This document shows, piece by piece, positions 1-14,100 of a DNA stretch of 64,000 nucleotides (its first letter is position 1; every line of letters begins with the position of its first letter). The position numbers and the translations under genes were made by a program. The notes under the pieces are model-generated. The model did no database searches. It saw only the letters and a program-made list of their open reading frames with translations, and was not told the DNA's origin. Source of the stretch: Oreocharis arfaki (Eukaryota > Chordata > Aves > Passeriformes > Paramythiidae). The stretch is from the NCBI GenBank assembly GCA_013398015.1, contig VZRR01005779.1, forward strand, positions 1 through 64,000, read 5' to 3'.

Positions 1-3000
1 CCACCCCAAACCTTCACCCATCTCAAAACTGTGTCCGAGCTACTCCGTGGTCGGCTCTTGTCCCATCCTCAGGTGACACAGGTGGGTCCCTACGTGACCC
101 CCAGGGCAGCAGGAACTCCTCAGCCCCCAGGGACGTGTGGCCCCGAGCCAGGCACACCCCAGAGCTCACAGTGCAGCCTGTTCCTCTGGAGAGCCCAGCC
201 AGCCTCTCTTTGCTGTACCCAAACAAACAATTCCCACAGAAGCTGGAGGGACTGAAAATCCTTCCTACCTCTGTTCTCCCTCTGCTGGGCCCCACCACCC
301 AATTTGATCCCTAAGGATTCCCAAAGGTTTAAAGGCTGCTGGAAAAGGGGACTGAGGCAGACAGACACACCTCTTCCAAAATGATCACGGGCAAACTCCC
401 CCACTGTTCACAAAGTAGAAGTGTCTTTGTGCATTAAATGACAATAGTTACAGTAGCAAGTGGATGGAAATCAAAGCAGGTAAGTCCCAAAAATGTGCAG
501 TTCCCTGCTCGAGATGGAAGTGCTTTCACACAAAAAAGTGCATGTAATACAGAATCTACACTTATTTTTGTAACAACGATTTCTACCGTTGAACAATTCC
601 TTTTTCCTTCACAAACCTGCATCTCTTCAACTTTGAATAACAGACCCATGGAAATAAAGTATAACATTCTTGTAAGGGAACAGAAAGATAAGAGTAAGTA
701 GAAGATTGCATTTAATATTTTATCCATCCTTCCTTCACCAAAAAACAATTCAATGCTGACATCTCTGCTTTGAACAGAGTCTTGATCTGCAGCTATTGCT
801 TCTCTGTGAGCTACAGACAAGGCAATAATGATAAAAGATCTGCTAGGTTTCTTCCCAGGCTACATGGCACATCCTTGTGGCAGACTTCACTTCAAGCCAA
901 AGTCTGAAAGTGGGAATCATACAGCAACAAATCAAAGCCAAGCTACCCATGGGGTAAAATATACCAGGAATTTTGTCTCTGCAAGCTCCATGCACTGCAG
1001 AGGAGGGGGAAGATAAGGTGTCTATTAGTCTGCTCTTATGTATAAGAGGTCTTGAATCACAAGAAACATTCTGGAGATACTCTGCAGCAATTATGTTTTT
1101 ACTTGCACAAAATACTACTAGATCTTTGACTGAGAGGCACATGAAAAACAGGAATAATACTAGGAATGATTAGCTGTCCCACATAAATTAGGGTTTAATT
1201 CTACACCTACCGAGGCTAATAGTAATGATTTCACTGAAATAGCATAAAATTAAGATGCCTCTAAAGTACAGAAATGTAATAACTGTTCATCACCACCTCA
1301 AAGATTAACAATACTATATGAAACATAATTATATCTACAAAAATACCGTGCACCTTCGTATGAGCAACATGGTGGCTCTACAAGTGTCTTTAGAAAGATT
1401 CATCACCAAAAGCTATCATTTAGGCCTTCAGATGAGCAGCATTTACAGGAAGGATTAGATCCCATGCTTTCTTTGGAAGCTGGTTATTTTCATTTGCCAA
1501 CATTTTTACCCTGTACTATTTTAGTGCAACTGTTCCTGCAGACTGTTTTGGCACCCGTTCACTTGCTACACCCTCCTGGATGCAAACACATCCCCTTTCC
1601 CCTGGGCACATAGACACACACCTCACCCTGCAGACAAACATCAGAAAAACTGATTTGCACAAGTACTTACAAGTACTTCAAATACCAACACAATTGCAAC
1701 ATTTCAAAGACAGCGTGCAGTAATTTTTAAATTAAGAAATAATATGGGGAAGGTAAATCATACTAAGTCATGGATACAGTGAAAATTTTTTCTTCAGATG
1801 TGATCACTTCAGTTTATAATTACCTGATGTTATTTGAACCCAAAGAAATGGGCTGTCATTACAAGCAGAAAACTTCATATGTACCTGCTCCTTGCCTTTA
1901 TTACATTACACCAAGTCACATATGCAAGTACTATTATAATAAAAATCCTGCTTGGTAAAGCAGCATCAAACCAAAAGGAACTGGGCATCAATTCCAATCT
2001 CGCCACTTATTGCTCCCTCTAAGACAGCATTTCCCCCCCAACTGAATGCTAGCAAGCGCAAAAAGCAGGCTATGAGGCATTTCAGTGAGAAACTGTCTGG
2101 GAAGAAGAGGAGTCTGCCCCAATGACAATAGATAATGACATGAAGTGTAAAGCAGCTTTGGGCTATGACATTTACCTGCTCAAGAGAGACCTGTTCAGCA
2201 CCCAGTCCTCAATAGGTCACTCTTGGTAGGAACCAGACTGCAACTAATCTTCACTTCTTAATCAATGTATCCATGCAGTGTCTGAATAATCACTGTGTTG
2301 ATGTGAGGTAGAAAAACTCAGGTTTTTGAGATAAGCTCTGCATTCTGCAGAGACCTTTGACCTTTCCAAGATCTTATGGTACCCCCACTGCCCTTTTGGT
2401 ATCTCAAAGGAACACGGTGCCTTTTATCCTCCAGCTCCTTGCAGCACACTCACGACGTGCTGGTGGTGCAAGCTCTGCGTCTTCCATTTCCTTTGTTCAT
2501 GAACCTGCTCTTCAGAGCAGCTACGGGTCCTGCCAACATCTTTATCCACAAACATCTCATACCCAACACAATCCACTGCCTTACCTGGACTTAAAAGCAA
2601 CGACAATTTTACCTGATTAAGAATTCTTAAGTTTGGGCTGCATTCTTGCTGTGGTAATTGTAAGTGGAATATTCTATTTATCCTGTTTCCATCACACACA
2701 TGTATTTTCATTTTGCTTGGAATGTTTCTCCTCGCTTGCTTTCCAAATGTTTAATCAAGTGCTGCTCCCTTTGAAATACTAATCCTGCCAAATTTTTTTA
2801 TTGCTATTTTTCAAGCATTGTGGTGCTTTACCCTTCTCATCTTTCAATACTAACATAGGGGGTTTTTTTCTTGTTTTCTGTTTTTGGTGAGGTTTTTTTA
2901 AGGATTTGCCTGTGTTACTCCAGCCCAGTCACTCCGTACGTCCCTGCACTCTCTCTCACTGGAGTCAAGAAACATCAAACCAACTTTGGGAGAAGCCCTA

Positions 3001-6000
3001 CAGCCCAGCTTGCAGGATTCACATCCTCCTTGAGACGTATTTGATTCCCATCTGAATTTTTTCTAATATCCTTGATATTAGTTTGAAACTATCTCAGTTT
3101 TACATAGCGGGTGGCCCTTTTTCCTTTCTAACCTGTATGACTGTGACTTTCATTAAATCAGAAACATAAAATAATTAAAATATTCTTGATATTCACCAAT
3201 CTCTAGACACATACAACTGTAAAATTTAATTGTTTAAATATCTAATTAAAAGATACATAATTGCTATACAGTAAAGGCTGCTTTTTGGCCTGCCTCTTAC
3301 TGAAAACACTCTGAGCAGAACGACTACAGGGGACCAGACTCATTCACAGCAGGTTTTGATGAGGAGAAGTCAGCACTTCCATGTGCATCACAACACTCCA
3401 TGCACACGTCGAGGTGAGACACAGGTACCACACAGCTGCTTCATGTCCTGCCAGCCCTCCCATGGGAAGGGGAAGAGCAGGAGACAGAGAGAAAAGTATC
3501 CAAACCTCAAACACAAAATCACTTTCTCAGCTCTTGAGAGCATGAATTGCCCTCATTCATCTCAGCTGACTTTCGGTTCTTAAGCCTAATTATGATGTAT
3601 AACACCCAGACTTTATAATAATTGTGTTTCCAGCTGTTGGCCATCTTGCTCACTCCCAGCAACTGTGCAAGTGCCAATCAAGTGACTTTATGCGCCAGCT
3701 GCCAAACAAAGGACAAAAATACCCACAGATCTACCAGCTCCTTAGGACTTTATTCCTGTGTAAAATCTGCTGGTGGATTAGTCACTCCCTCTGAACAGTG
3801 ATCTAAACCTTTCTCTGTAATTACCACAGGCTCCTCCGTAGATTGAGGGTAGTGCAGGGCCCTCACCCGTACCCAGCCCATTAAACAAACCAAAATAAAG
3901 CAGGCAATGCAGTTATCTCTGGATTGAGTGGCAATAAAATTAAGCCCTAAATGCTAATACCTTCAGCTTGCAGGATAAACACATTGCTGGAACACAGTCC
4001 AGTGTGCAGGAAGCAAGACATTAACATTTGTAAATACAAGGTGGAAGACAGCTAACACTCTATTACTGCAAATATCATGGAATATAATTAAGGCTGGTGC
4101 ATTTCAGACATTAGGGAGAAGTGACAGAGTTCAGTAGGGAGAAGCTACCAGATCTTTCAGCCATTCAATTCATGATTTCTTCACATTTCTTACATCTAAG
4201 TCTCACTCTTGGCTCTTTTTAAGTTAGTGGTTTGCTTGTTCAGAAAACATTTTAAAAACTTAGATTGGCACAAATAACTCTCAGGAAAAAAGGCTCCAAA
4301 AAGGAAACAAGTTCCTACAGACATCAGTAACCTTAAACAAGCCCCCATTCCCGGCACTGCTTCCCCTTCCACACTATCAAGACAGTTCCCCGCACATCCT
4401 GGTCACCAAGGGCTGTTTCCATCACGCTCTTTCTCAAGTCCTTTTCCACATTCCTGTCTCTCTCTCCCACACCAGGATCCCAGGATCACTTTTCCAGGAC
4501 TCAGAGCAGATACACTTGGTGACCTGCATGTCTCCACCACCTCTGACTGCTCTGCATTAGAGCATTTGACTGCTATCTAATCTACCCCTAAACTTCCAAA
4601 ACCAACCCACTGCTTCATACTGTCCTCTAACCTCTAAACATCAATCCAGTTTTTCCTTTCCCTCCATTATTAGACAAAATAAAACAGCCAAGCCTTGAAT
4701 AACAAGCAGATAATTTTAATTTATAAACACATTACTGACAATTTAAACTTTGCTCTCTGCTTTAGAAACCCTGTAATCCCCTCTTACTTCACAAACTCCC
4801 AAATCCTTATCTTCCTCCAGCCCATTTCACCACAAAGCAAACAACCAGACACATATTCAACACAGCCAACAACTAAGAATAAACCTTGAATTTCAAACTA
4901 AGCTATTTGGAAAAAACCCAAACATACTTGTCTTTTGTAAAGTTAACCCTTTCACACACTCACAATTGTCCCAGATCCACCTCACTGCATAAACAGAGGG
5001 ATTAAATGCATTACTTAAATGCAAAAACTTTCCAGAAGATTCTTTAATCAATTGTATCTTGCTGTAACAAAATGATTGGGCAACCCATATCAATTTCTAT
5101 AAAGCATAAATTTCTTCAGTCTACAGATAATCATGGAGGAGACAGTGAAGCAGAAAAACATTTTTTTCAGATGTTAAAGCTCTACCCTTAGTTATCTCTA
5201 ACTTTTCATTTTTACTATTCTGATAGGTTTGAACACCACTCAGACTACCTCAAGAAAATAAGACTTAACAAATAAATATTACTACTATCACCACCTTTCC
5301 TTTATTAAAACTGCCCCCAATATATATATAGTTACTAATTATTTAAAATAAATTAAAAACCAGATAGTCAAAATCAAGTACTCCACTATAAACAACTCTA
5401 ATTAAAACAGACCCTAAAATATATTATAGAAATAAGTCTAAGCCAGACACAAAATCACCTAATCAATCATCTGATACATACTGAAGAGCTCTTACAGATG
5501 GGTCCTGACAACTGACAATAGTCAATGCACAAACTGACAAGTCTATCAGATCTAATTACTCCCAAAACAAAATAAACATGAATATTGTATGAAAAAGAAG
5601 GTTGCAACTACGAAAGAAAAACCTTTACCACAGTAGTAGCTCAAACCAGAGGCTCATGATGGGATATTTTTGGCTAAGTTAAACAAAAGGCAGTGGAGTG
5701 CAATGTACTCCCCTCTCTGGAAGGAGCTGGCAAAACCCATTGCAGCAACGTGAGAACCCAGCAGATGCTGGGAGAGGGCACCCAAGCAGACAAACGCTGA
5801 GCACAGGAGCACACACTGAGGGGATTACTGCAGTAATTAGAGAGAGAGCCAAGGGAAACAACAGTGTGGAATTCTGAGTGTGTTCCATAGCGTGGAATGG
5901 TGCTACTGGCCTATTTTTACCATCAGCAGTAGGAGGGGAGGCACACCAGCTCCAGTAGGAGCAAGAGCATTATGATACAACACAACATGAGCATTATAAA

Positions 6001-8500
6001 ATGCGAGATGAATCTCAAGCCCAGAGGCTCTTTAGCACCACTCCAAATCACAACTCTCTGACTTCATTTTCCTTCTTTGCTACTATTTCACTTCTTCTCT
6101 CAGTACTTCTGACTTGATTAACCCTTTTTTCTCTTTCTTGTCTTCTACCTTCCTGGTTTCACGATATCACATCAGATGCCTTAAAAAGCGTCTGGGTATT
6201 ATCAGCAGAGATTATAGATCAGCAGTCAGGTTTTCTGACATGCTCTAACCCAGTGAAGCTCCAGTTGTTTCCAGCGAGAAATTTATCACTTCATTGCCAT
6301 CTCAGTAAGACAGCATGCTCTTTTGATAACCTGGCCCCTGATTAAAAGTTACAAAAATCATAAATCAAACTGTAACCTGTTTTAAATGGTCTGAATTCAA
6401 GTGCTGTGAAATTTTTTTTACTTTCAAATACTTTCCCCAGAAATTCAAGTCTAATGAGCCTGAAACAGACCTCCTGAAATACAAGCTTCATTTCTGTTTT
6501 CTGGGAATTAGAAAAGATGCACTTATGCGTTATGCCTAATTTTTGGTATCCCTTTCTGGAATGGTGAGTTCTGGTGTTCAGTTTAACAAAGTACATCTTT
6601 CTCATTAACCTGGCCTGAAATTATGAAATCAAATTTTCAAGCTCTTTTTCTGGTCTTTCTACAAATCTGTGCTAGGATCCCCGATCGTTCCACACTGTAC
6701 ACATAATGTGCTACCTGAACGCGTGCAGCAGCAACATATGGTACAGTAGGTTATAACTATTTTACCATCTGTTCTATCTGAACTCTAACCTCAATAATCC
6801 CATATCAGCTTTTCCTGTTAACTGCCACAGTTCTTAGATCTTGGCTTCTACTTACTCTTTTAAAATTAAATTGCAGCAAAATGCATGGCCAGATCATAGA
6901 CTGCTCCTCAGACGCCTCCACTGCTCCCCAGGTGACTTAATTTGGCCAGGGTCTTAAACAAATTATGCCTTCAGAGCTACAGGCCTTTTGTTTTCAGTGA
7001 AAAAGATAAACCAGTAACCAGAACATTCTTTATTCTGAAAAATATTGCTCAAGATCCTGCCATATCCTTTACATACTCATTTACAATGTACTTTGTTTCT
7101 ATTTTCTCTTATTTAGAAAAGGGCATCCCCTTCAATGGAACTACAGTGGATTCTATATTTTCCAGGAGTGAACTCCAGGGCTGTCCCCGTCTAACCACCT
7201 CCCACTAAGGGCCTAATTCGGTTTTTCCACAAACAGCACCATCACTATGACCCCTTATTGTCTTGCTGCTCTGTGTACCCATAAAACCCAAACAGTAGCA
7301 TCATATTGAACAATAAAATGCTTATTTTATTGCAATAAATCTAAGTTCTAACCAAAGTTCAGAAAACTGGACAGATTCTGTAAACTGAGAGAGGACATTT
7401 GGAACTTCTATTACTATTAGGGTTTGTTGGGTTTGTGTTTTGTTTGGGCTGTAGGGGTTTGGTTTTGTTTTGGTGTTTTATTGTTTTATTTTGTTTTATT
7501 TTTAAGACTTGCATCTCATATCATCAAGTTCTATTTCATATAGATGTTGGAATTTAAAAGTAAGCTCTAATTCCAGATAGAACAGCTCACCTGGTGGACT
7601 GCCTTCAAATTTAAAGTCTGCTTCATTTACAAAAACTCCAAAAATAGCTACATAGTAATTGAAATCCATGAAAGACTGTGGCTTTGGTATAATTTATACA
7701 TACCCACGCAAAAGTATTACATATACACAGACATACGGAAAATATAAATATATTTTTAATAAATACTAATCACAGCCACAAGAATATGTCCCTCTATTTT
7801 TCACTATAGCACTTCACAATACCAGTTCTTATGGATGATAAAATTGAAGAAAGAATCAAAAATGGTTATCACCAATTAGTATTTTACAATATCTATATTC
7901 AACTCAAAATAGTAAATCATAACAGCTCAGTAAACTTCTCTGACTCATTATCAATTGAACCAGACTGTAATGCCTACATAATGAAAACTACATTTGTATA
8001 AGAATACCTTTGTAAAATTATTCAACTTTTAAAATCAGTTTAATGTCTTCTCATTAAGAGTATTTGTATCTTCTCCATTTTGAAATACCACATCTTGTGT
8101 ACAAACATTCCTTCCTTTTGGATTCCCGTTTAGTATCTGAACAAAAGGGGAATGTGTGAAGAAATCAGTTCGTGAGATATAATTTTGCTTTTTCACACAT
8201 GAGCAGTTTAAATATGTTATTCAATGTTATCTTGAGGCACAAACATAAGGCATGTAGGTTAGAGAAGTCAAGACTACATACTAGTCTGTTACCTCAAATG
8301 TCTTCCAAAACACGCAGCTGAAGAGTATCATGAAAACCATGGTTTAATTAAAGGATATTGAATTTAATTGTAATCTGGGTCCTATTACACAAATAGTATA
8401 CAGTGTCTATACAAACATACAGAGTCCCTAAATATATAATTCCACACCCAACTACACAAATGGATCTATATTCTATAGCTACATTTTGGGGAAGAGAGTA
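1..8500. other. Noncoding AT-rich sequence, 3' side of the TAF4 exons
   Basis: No exon, RNA gene or recognisable transposon was found. Positions 30-300 are clearly more GC-rich than the surroundings and have short open frames on both strands, but no recognisable protein and no pair of splice sites that gives a sensible exon. Positions 7419-7504 form a T/G-rich simple stretch on the plus strand. A short T-rich run with TTTTGGTGAGG-like composition lies at 2858-2902. The interval is probably TAF4 intron or DNA downstream of the gene. I cannot tell which, because the terminal TAF4 exons were not seen. Confidence 0.6.
7419..7504 (+). repeat. T/G-rich low-complexity stretch
   Basis: Irregular GGGTTTG and TTTTG/TTTTA units run for about 85 bases. 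There is no strict period, so it is low complexity and not a tandem repeat. Confidence 0.75.
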
Positions 8501-9687
8501 GTACTTTGTTTCTTTTGGAGTTTATGCTAAAATAGCCTCTTCCTCCTCCTGTACAATGCAAGGGAAATAAGAGCTGTAATGGTTAACAAATGGACTCCAC
8601 TTTTCCCCTCCAAATACAGGAGGGATCTGCCCTCCCCCACCAATTCTTCTTTGTATTCAAGATATTTCGACCTTTGCATAAAAATGACTTTTTTATTATG
8701 CAGTTTCACAGACCTTCCTAGGTGGCACCCCGGGAGTATAATCCTGATTCACAGAACAAAACCATCTAATTACCCCAGCTGCATAATTCATTGGCTCACA
8801 AATAGGAGCTGGCCAACCCATGATCTTATCTGACAGACTGTGGGGAGCACCTGTGGGAATCTCTCCGATGGGAGAGGCACCGAGCAGGGCCAAGACTTCC
8901 TTGGGCGTCTTGGGGTGGCCAAGGAGAAGGAGGACGAAGGAGAGGAGCCATCCTGCAGCCTGGACCTTGGGCTCTCCAGGCAGTCAGGCCTGCCTTTGTC
9001 TGCTCAGTCTGGCTGCAGGTGAATCAGTGAAGGAGAGGTTTCTTGGAGCTATGATCCTCCACAGCCACACTGCAATGAGCCAACACTTAAATCAACTGCA
9101 AGGAAAACACTTGAACTGGCAATACTCTAAGTATATACTACATGTTTACTTCAACCTCATTCAGAGGCAAGACTGTAATTTGAAAATCAGATATTGCTCA
9201 GATGACAGAAGTAAAACACAGTTATGGAATATCCCTTACTTCGCATCTATTTTTTTCTATCATGCTGATGAAAAGCTCTCAGTATTCTGGCAAACTTCCC
9301 AACAGAAACTTTTTAGACGCTGTCTTTAGAAAATTGCAGGAGGTCCTTTTATTATTGCTTGTTTATTTTAACTTAACAGAGTTGCTCTCAAGCCCCATCT
9401 AACCTTTGAAAAGCAGCATCCTGTTTGTCTTCAGAATCAGGTATCTGCAATTCACTAAATTATAAACGAAGAGGAGCCCTGGACCACTCCTGGTGCCAGT
9501 TGGCAGAACACCTTATGGTCTCAGGTGAATTTCAAATGTAAAGAACTGATATTTAAAAGAACTATGAATTGGGTTCTAGTGTGTAACGTTTTACCTTATA
9601 ATAAAAGCTAAGCCAGAAAACATTTCAATTCTCAACAATGTTTTCATCCTGCATTATAACAAACATGAGTGGCAGAGAGACTTGTCA

Positions 9688-9740
9688 GCCTAGTGGTTAA
9701 GGCACTATTCATCTTTCATCTCCCAGATCTGGGCTGCAAC
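9688..9740 (+). repeat. Possible ancient tRNA-derived SINE remnant (MIR-like)
   Basis: The stretch CAGCCTAGTGGTTAAGGCAC at 9686-9705 resembles the pol III A-box core shared by tRNA-derived SINEs of the MIR/CORE type (TAGTGGTTAAGRGC). About 20-30 bases later comes CAGATCTGGGCTGCAACC, where a degraded B box would be expected. It has no tail and no visible target-site duplication, consistent with great age. A chance match to the A box alone cannot be ruled out. Confidence 0.4.
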
Positions 9741-10523
9741 CACTCGGCAACAGACTCACTTTCTCACTAAAAATGTCATCTTGGAGCAGAGAAACCTTCC
9801 CGACAAATATGTTTTTGAAACAGATGTATTTTTGCTAAATATTTTATCTTTTGACAAAAACGTATTTTGACAGAGGAAGTTTCATAGCAAATTTTTTTTC
9901 ACCAGCTCTAATAACAACTTCGACTTTTAGGACCTAAATGGGGAAAGCTGCTCAGACTCTGCCTTGCTGATTGGGGTAAGGCCTCACTGGCTAGAGCAAT
10001 GACCATTGCTGTAACCACCTCGATGGAAATCTCTGTTAATTATCCATTGCTCTGTCCCGATTTACCACTGTTTACCCTAAACCAGTGAGCTACAGGCATG
10101 CTACTGTGGCAGTCAGAGCAAGGCTATGAATGGGACATGAACTCGTCTCATCCTCCTCAGTTGCTCTTCACAGCTTTGTCTGAACGACTACTTTGCGTAC
10201 TTAAGTAGTAATTAACAACATAAATGTTTAGAATAAACAGTAAGGACAGGGCATTTGAAAAAAGAGTTAACAGATGTCCTTAACATTGCTGCTGGCCTAA
10301 TAACGTTTCTGCAGTAATTTATTTGATGCGGAGTTTATTTAGCTGCTGCAAACACGCAAGATTATAATAATCATAAGCAGGTTGCATAAAGCACAATACG
10401 ACTTCGGTGTGCAACACAGTGTTAAAAAAAATCCCAGAAACTGTATACCTTAAAGATATTAGATGTGCAGTATCTTCTACAACCTGATTGTGAAAAGCTA
10501 GCCAGAAAGCACCTTTCAGACTT

Positions 10524-10544
10524 AAAAAAAAAAAAAAAAAAAAA
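10524..10544 (+). repeat. Poly(A) run, 21 bases, with A/C-rich continuation
   Basis: There are 21 consecutive A residues followed by CCCAAAAAACAACAAACCC. No AATAAA-type signal, cDNA-like sequence or flanking direct repeat was seen upstream. I therefore call it a simple repeat and not the tail of a processed pseudogene. Confidence 0.8.
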
Positions 10545-11070
10545 CCCAAAAAACAACAAACCCAAGACTTCTTTTACAGATAATTTTGCCTATAGTTTGG
10601 GATAGCAAGCATTAAATTCAAACATCAAATGCTGGCATACTTCAGTAAGCTATCAGCACAGCAGTACTGCCTTTTTTCCTTTGAAAAATGAAAGAATTAA
10701 ATTCAAAACAAACAACTTCAATTTAACACCAAACTACAGGATAACCAATCTTAAAAATGTCAAATTGTAATGGATCTTAATACCCATATAAAACAAAAAA
10801 TAGTGGCATTGTTCCTTGGTAATGCATAGCAACCTTACAGAATTTCAGTGAAGGAGAAAGAAGGGAAAAACACCTTATTACTTCTAACTCCTGCGAGCCA
10901 TTTTGGTCTCCAAAGGTTTTAGACTGCCTCGGGCCATGTGTCTGCAGTGTTTCGGGAAATGACTTGCCTTCGCACGAACACTGCTATGTTCTGCAGCACT
11001 GCTGCCCCCCAGCATCCCCGTTCCATTTCTAGTTAACTCTTCCTTACCTGTTTCAGCCTTCCCCCCCCAC

Positions 11071-11128
11071 TTTTTTTTTTTTTTAGCAAGATTCCAGAAA
11101 CATTCTGCTTAGGGAAAAAAAAAAAAAA
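11071..11128. repeat. T14 / A14 inverted homopolymer pair
   Basis: Fourteen T residues (11071-11084) and fourteen A residues (11115-11128) flank a 30-base spacer, giving a potential 14-bp A:T stem. A C8 run precedes the T tract (11061-11068), and a CCCCCCAC string follows the A tract near 11153-11160. Confidence 0.8.
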
Positions 11129-14100
11129 CAACCAAAAAACCAACAAAAAATTCCCCCCACAAAAACGCAAACCAAAACCCCCTCTGCTTTTTCTGACAAG
11201 TTTTCTCGGAAAGAAGCAGGACCAGAATTTATCTCTATAAGCGTTTGAGAGAAAAAGGAAATCAATTTGAAAGTAGAATATTTGGAAACACAACTAGTTC
11301 AGCTAACAATCACCATGGAACTTTGAAGTTTGATACTGCTCTAATGTTTGTGTTTTGCCTCAGTTAACAAACAACAGTTAGAAAACAAAAAAATCATCGA
11401 CACCCCCCAAGAATACAATGGCACTACTAAAATCTTTCACTTATCACTGTATTTAGATTTTTAATTACACTGTCAGCACCACATTACAGGCTGCGATTAA
11501 GCCCTTGGATAAGGCCTCGGAACTGTTCAGCAATTGGTCTTAGCAGCAGTGTATTAAAAGCAAGAGGAAATAACCCATCTAGCATAGAGGAGAAGAGAAA
11601 GATTTAATCCTCCATATAATGTACTAAACTCATTTAGCAGAGACGTTTTGTGTTTCCCTCTATTTTATGTAAAGATACATGCCTGCACACTGCCAGCTAT
11701 TCTGCTTGATAGCTTTTTTAAAAATCTCCAGAAAATTCTTTGCCAAGGTCACTGCTGATTGACTCAAAACATGACAGTGTATGAGGCTACTAAAATATTC
11801 TGTTCATCTCAGAGGTTGAGTAAGCAGCTCTAAATAAGAGGAAAATCAATATAATACTTCACAGTGAGGAAGAAAATGGAAAATAGTTTAGCAGTTAAGT
11901 GGTTAATGCAATTCCTAAGTGTTCAGCAATCATTGCAATTTAGTGCCATTTCGATTATTACACAATAAACAGACCATGTTGTCTGGAAGCAAATTTTTAT
12001 GAGTATAGCTAACGGGGTTGCAACTTATTTAGCTGCTGAAACTCTTAGGGGAAGAACATTTCTGAATGCTAACACTACAGATCAGAAATATACAGGTACA
12101 CTGGAAAGGTTATTTTTAGGTCACTACTATGGTAACTAACCAGACTGACCTTTAAAATTAGTATGCAGTTCAAGAAAAATGAAGTTCAGTAAAATGTTCT
12201 TTAAACAGCATAATTTTAATAAACAATATTGCACATCCTTACAGCAGAATTCTGTCACTTTTTAGAGCTATTAATTTTACTTTTATATCATAATATAATG
12301 TACGATAATATCATGATGCAGAACCGACTAGGAAAAAAATGTAAACAGCCAGAAAACTGATTAAACTATCATTAATTTATGTTTAAAGAATTAAAAAAAA
12401 AAATAAGAACAGCTATATTTATTTCTGTAGAATAAAATAAAACTACTAGCTGGAGAAGGCAGTTCTTCATATCATGTAAAGTCATGGAAATATTCAGAAT
12501 AGTCATAGTTAAAATCACCTTACTTTGTCTCATTTTGAAATATAGAATTTTAAGTGGATTTCAAAAGCAAATCCAGTTCTGCAATTTATAAATTCAAAGA
12601 AACAGGCAAGAATTATATTTGGGGCAGATGAGATAAATAGCATGAGATTAAGAGTGTATGGTCGATGGCAGCAGGGACTCAATAACGAAATAGTATTTTG
12701 AACAAAAAGTGCTCTCTGAATCCAACGTACTTAGAGAAAACATCAATTAGAATCACGGCTTTAATAAATAATACATTATGTGCCAGTCAATTAGGTGAGA
12801 AATGGAAATCAAACTTTGGTTGGTCATACAGGTGTGCTGGCTGTCCAACAAACCACCACTGCCACGGAGAACACACTAACAAGCAGTTAATGCTGGCAAC
12901 TGGAAAGAGCCAATTTAACCCATCAACCCAGAACACAACATCAAACACAGAACACAACTCTTCTAATTTTATTTTCTCAGCCATGTTTGAGACAGCTTAT
13001 AATGTTACGTCAAATGGCTGATAATAAATCAGATTCATAATCAAAAATTATTTTATAAGCACACACATAAGTCCATACGTGCACATGTACAGGGAGAGAT
13101 ATACACGAACATTTTAGTCTAGGCCATATTGTGGACCTTTTTCAAAATGTGGCTCTTCCAGAAGAATATATAAAAATTAATTTTAAAGAGGGAAAATTAT
13201 ATCTGCATTTTTCAAGCCTCAATATATGAGTAACTTTGCTCTTGAAGTGACTTTTAAATGCCTGGATCACAATTGCTATGAAAAGAAAAAAAATCTCAAC
13301 AACTAGTGGGATACTGGGTGAGCTGTACAGTGTTCCTGTGTTTCCTGAATTTTGTATCATACCTACACCTCTGTTAGTCTCAGGCAGGAGAGATGGATGC
13401 TGGTCAGTTGGTAACTATATACACCTTTAAGGACCATCTGGAAATGAGCCCTCTTACAATACTCACTGTACAAATACACAGCAAGGGACAGGCACAATTA
13501 CCAATCTAACACTACCAGCAACAATACAAAAACAACCAAGACCAACCCAAAGCATGGATGATAAGCTGTACAATATCCTCCTTTTCCTCCCAGAGATCTC
13601 CAGGCAGCCATGGGAGTGAGCTGGTCCTCATGGCAAGGGGTTCAGACCTGTGCTGAGGGCAACGAACACAGCCGGGAGCCCTGCTCTGCCACCATGGGGC
13701 TCGGAGTAAAGGGAAATGTTTGCCAGGTTAGAAATTCAGTGGAGACAACACAGAACCAAATATCCCATCTGTCCATGTCTAAAACTGTGCACCCAAGGTA
13801 GCACGCTGATTTCTCTCCATTGGTGCTAAAGGAGCTACACTGGCAGCCACACTCTCTTTTTCTTTTCCCCCATTCATTAACACTTACAACAGTTTTTCTG
13901 TGAACAAAAAACAACTTAGGTGTATTAAAAAAAAGTGACATGGCAACAGGGTCTTGTTTCCAAAATGTAAAGCAAAATCTTAAACTTCGCTTTTCTGAAA
14001 ATTTAGTACCTACTGATTAGCCTCCCCTGCCTTTCCATGGGGTAATTTTGCTGATAGTAAATTATCAAAACTGTCATTTTTCGAAAGCCAGCCAAGACTC

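Noticed and set aside
1..300. Possible minus-strand exon in the GC-rich edge of the window
   Set aside because: Frames are open on both strands, the translated residues match no family I know, and no convincing acceptor and donor pair brackets them.
10300..10560. Processed pseudogene ending in the A21 run
   Set aside because: No cDNA-like sequence, polyadenylation signal or target-site duplication was found next to the run.
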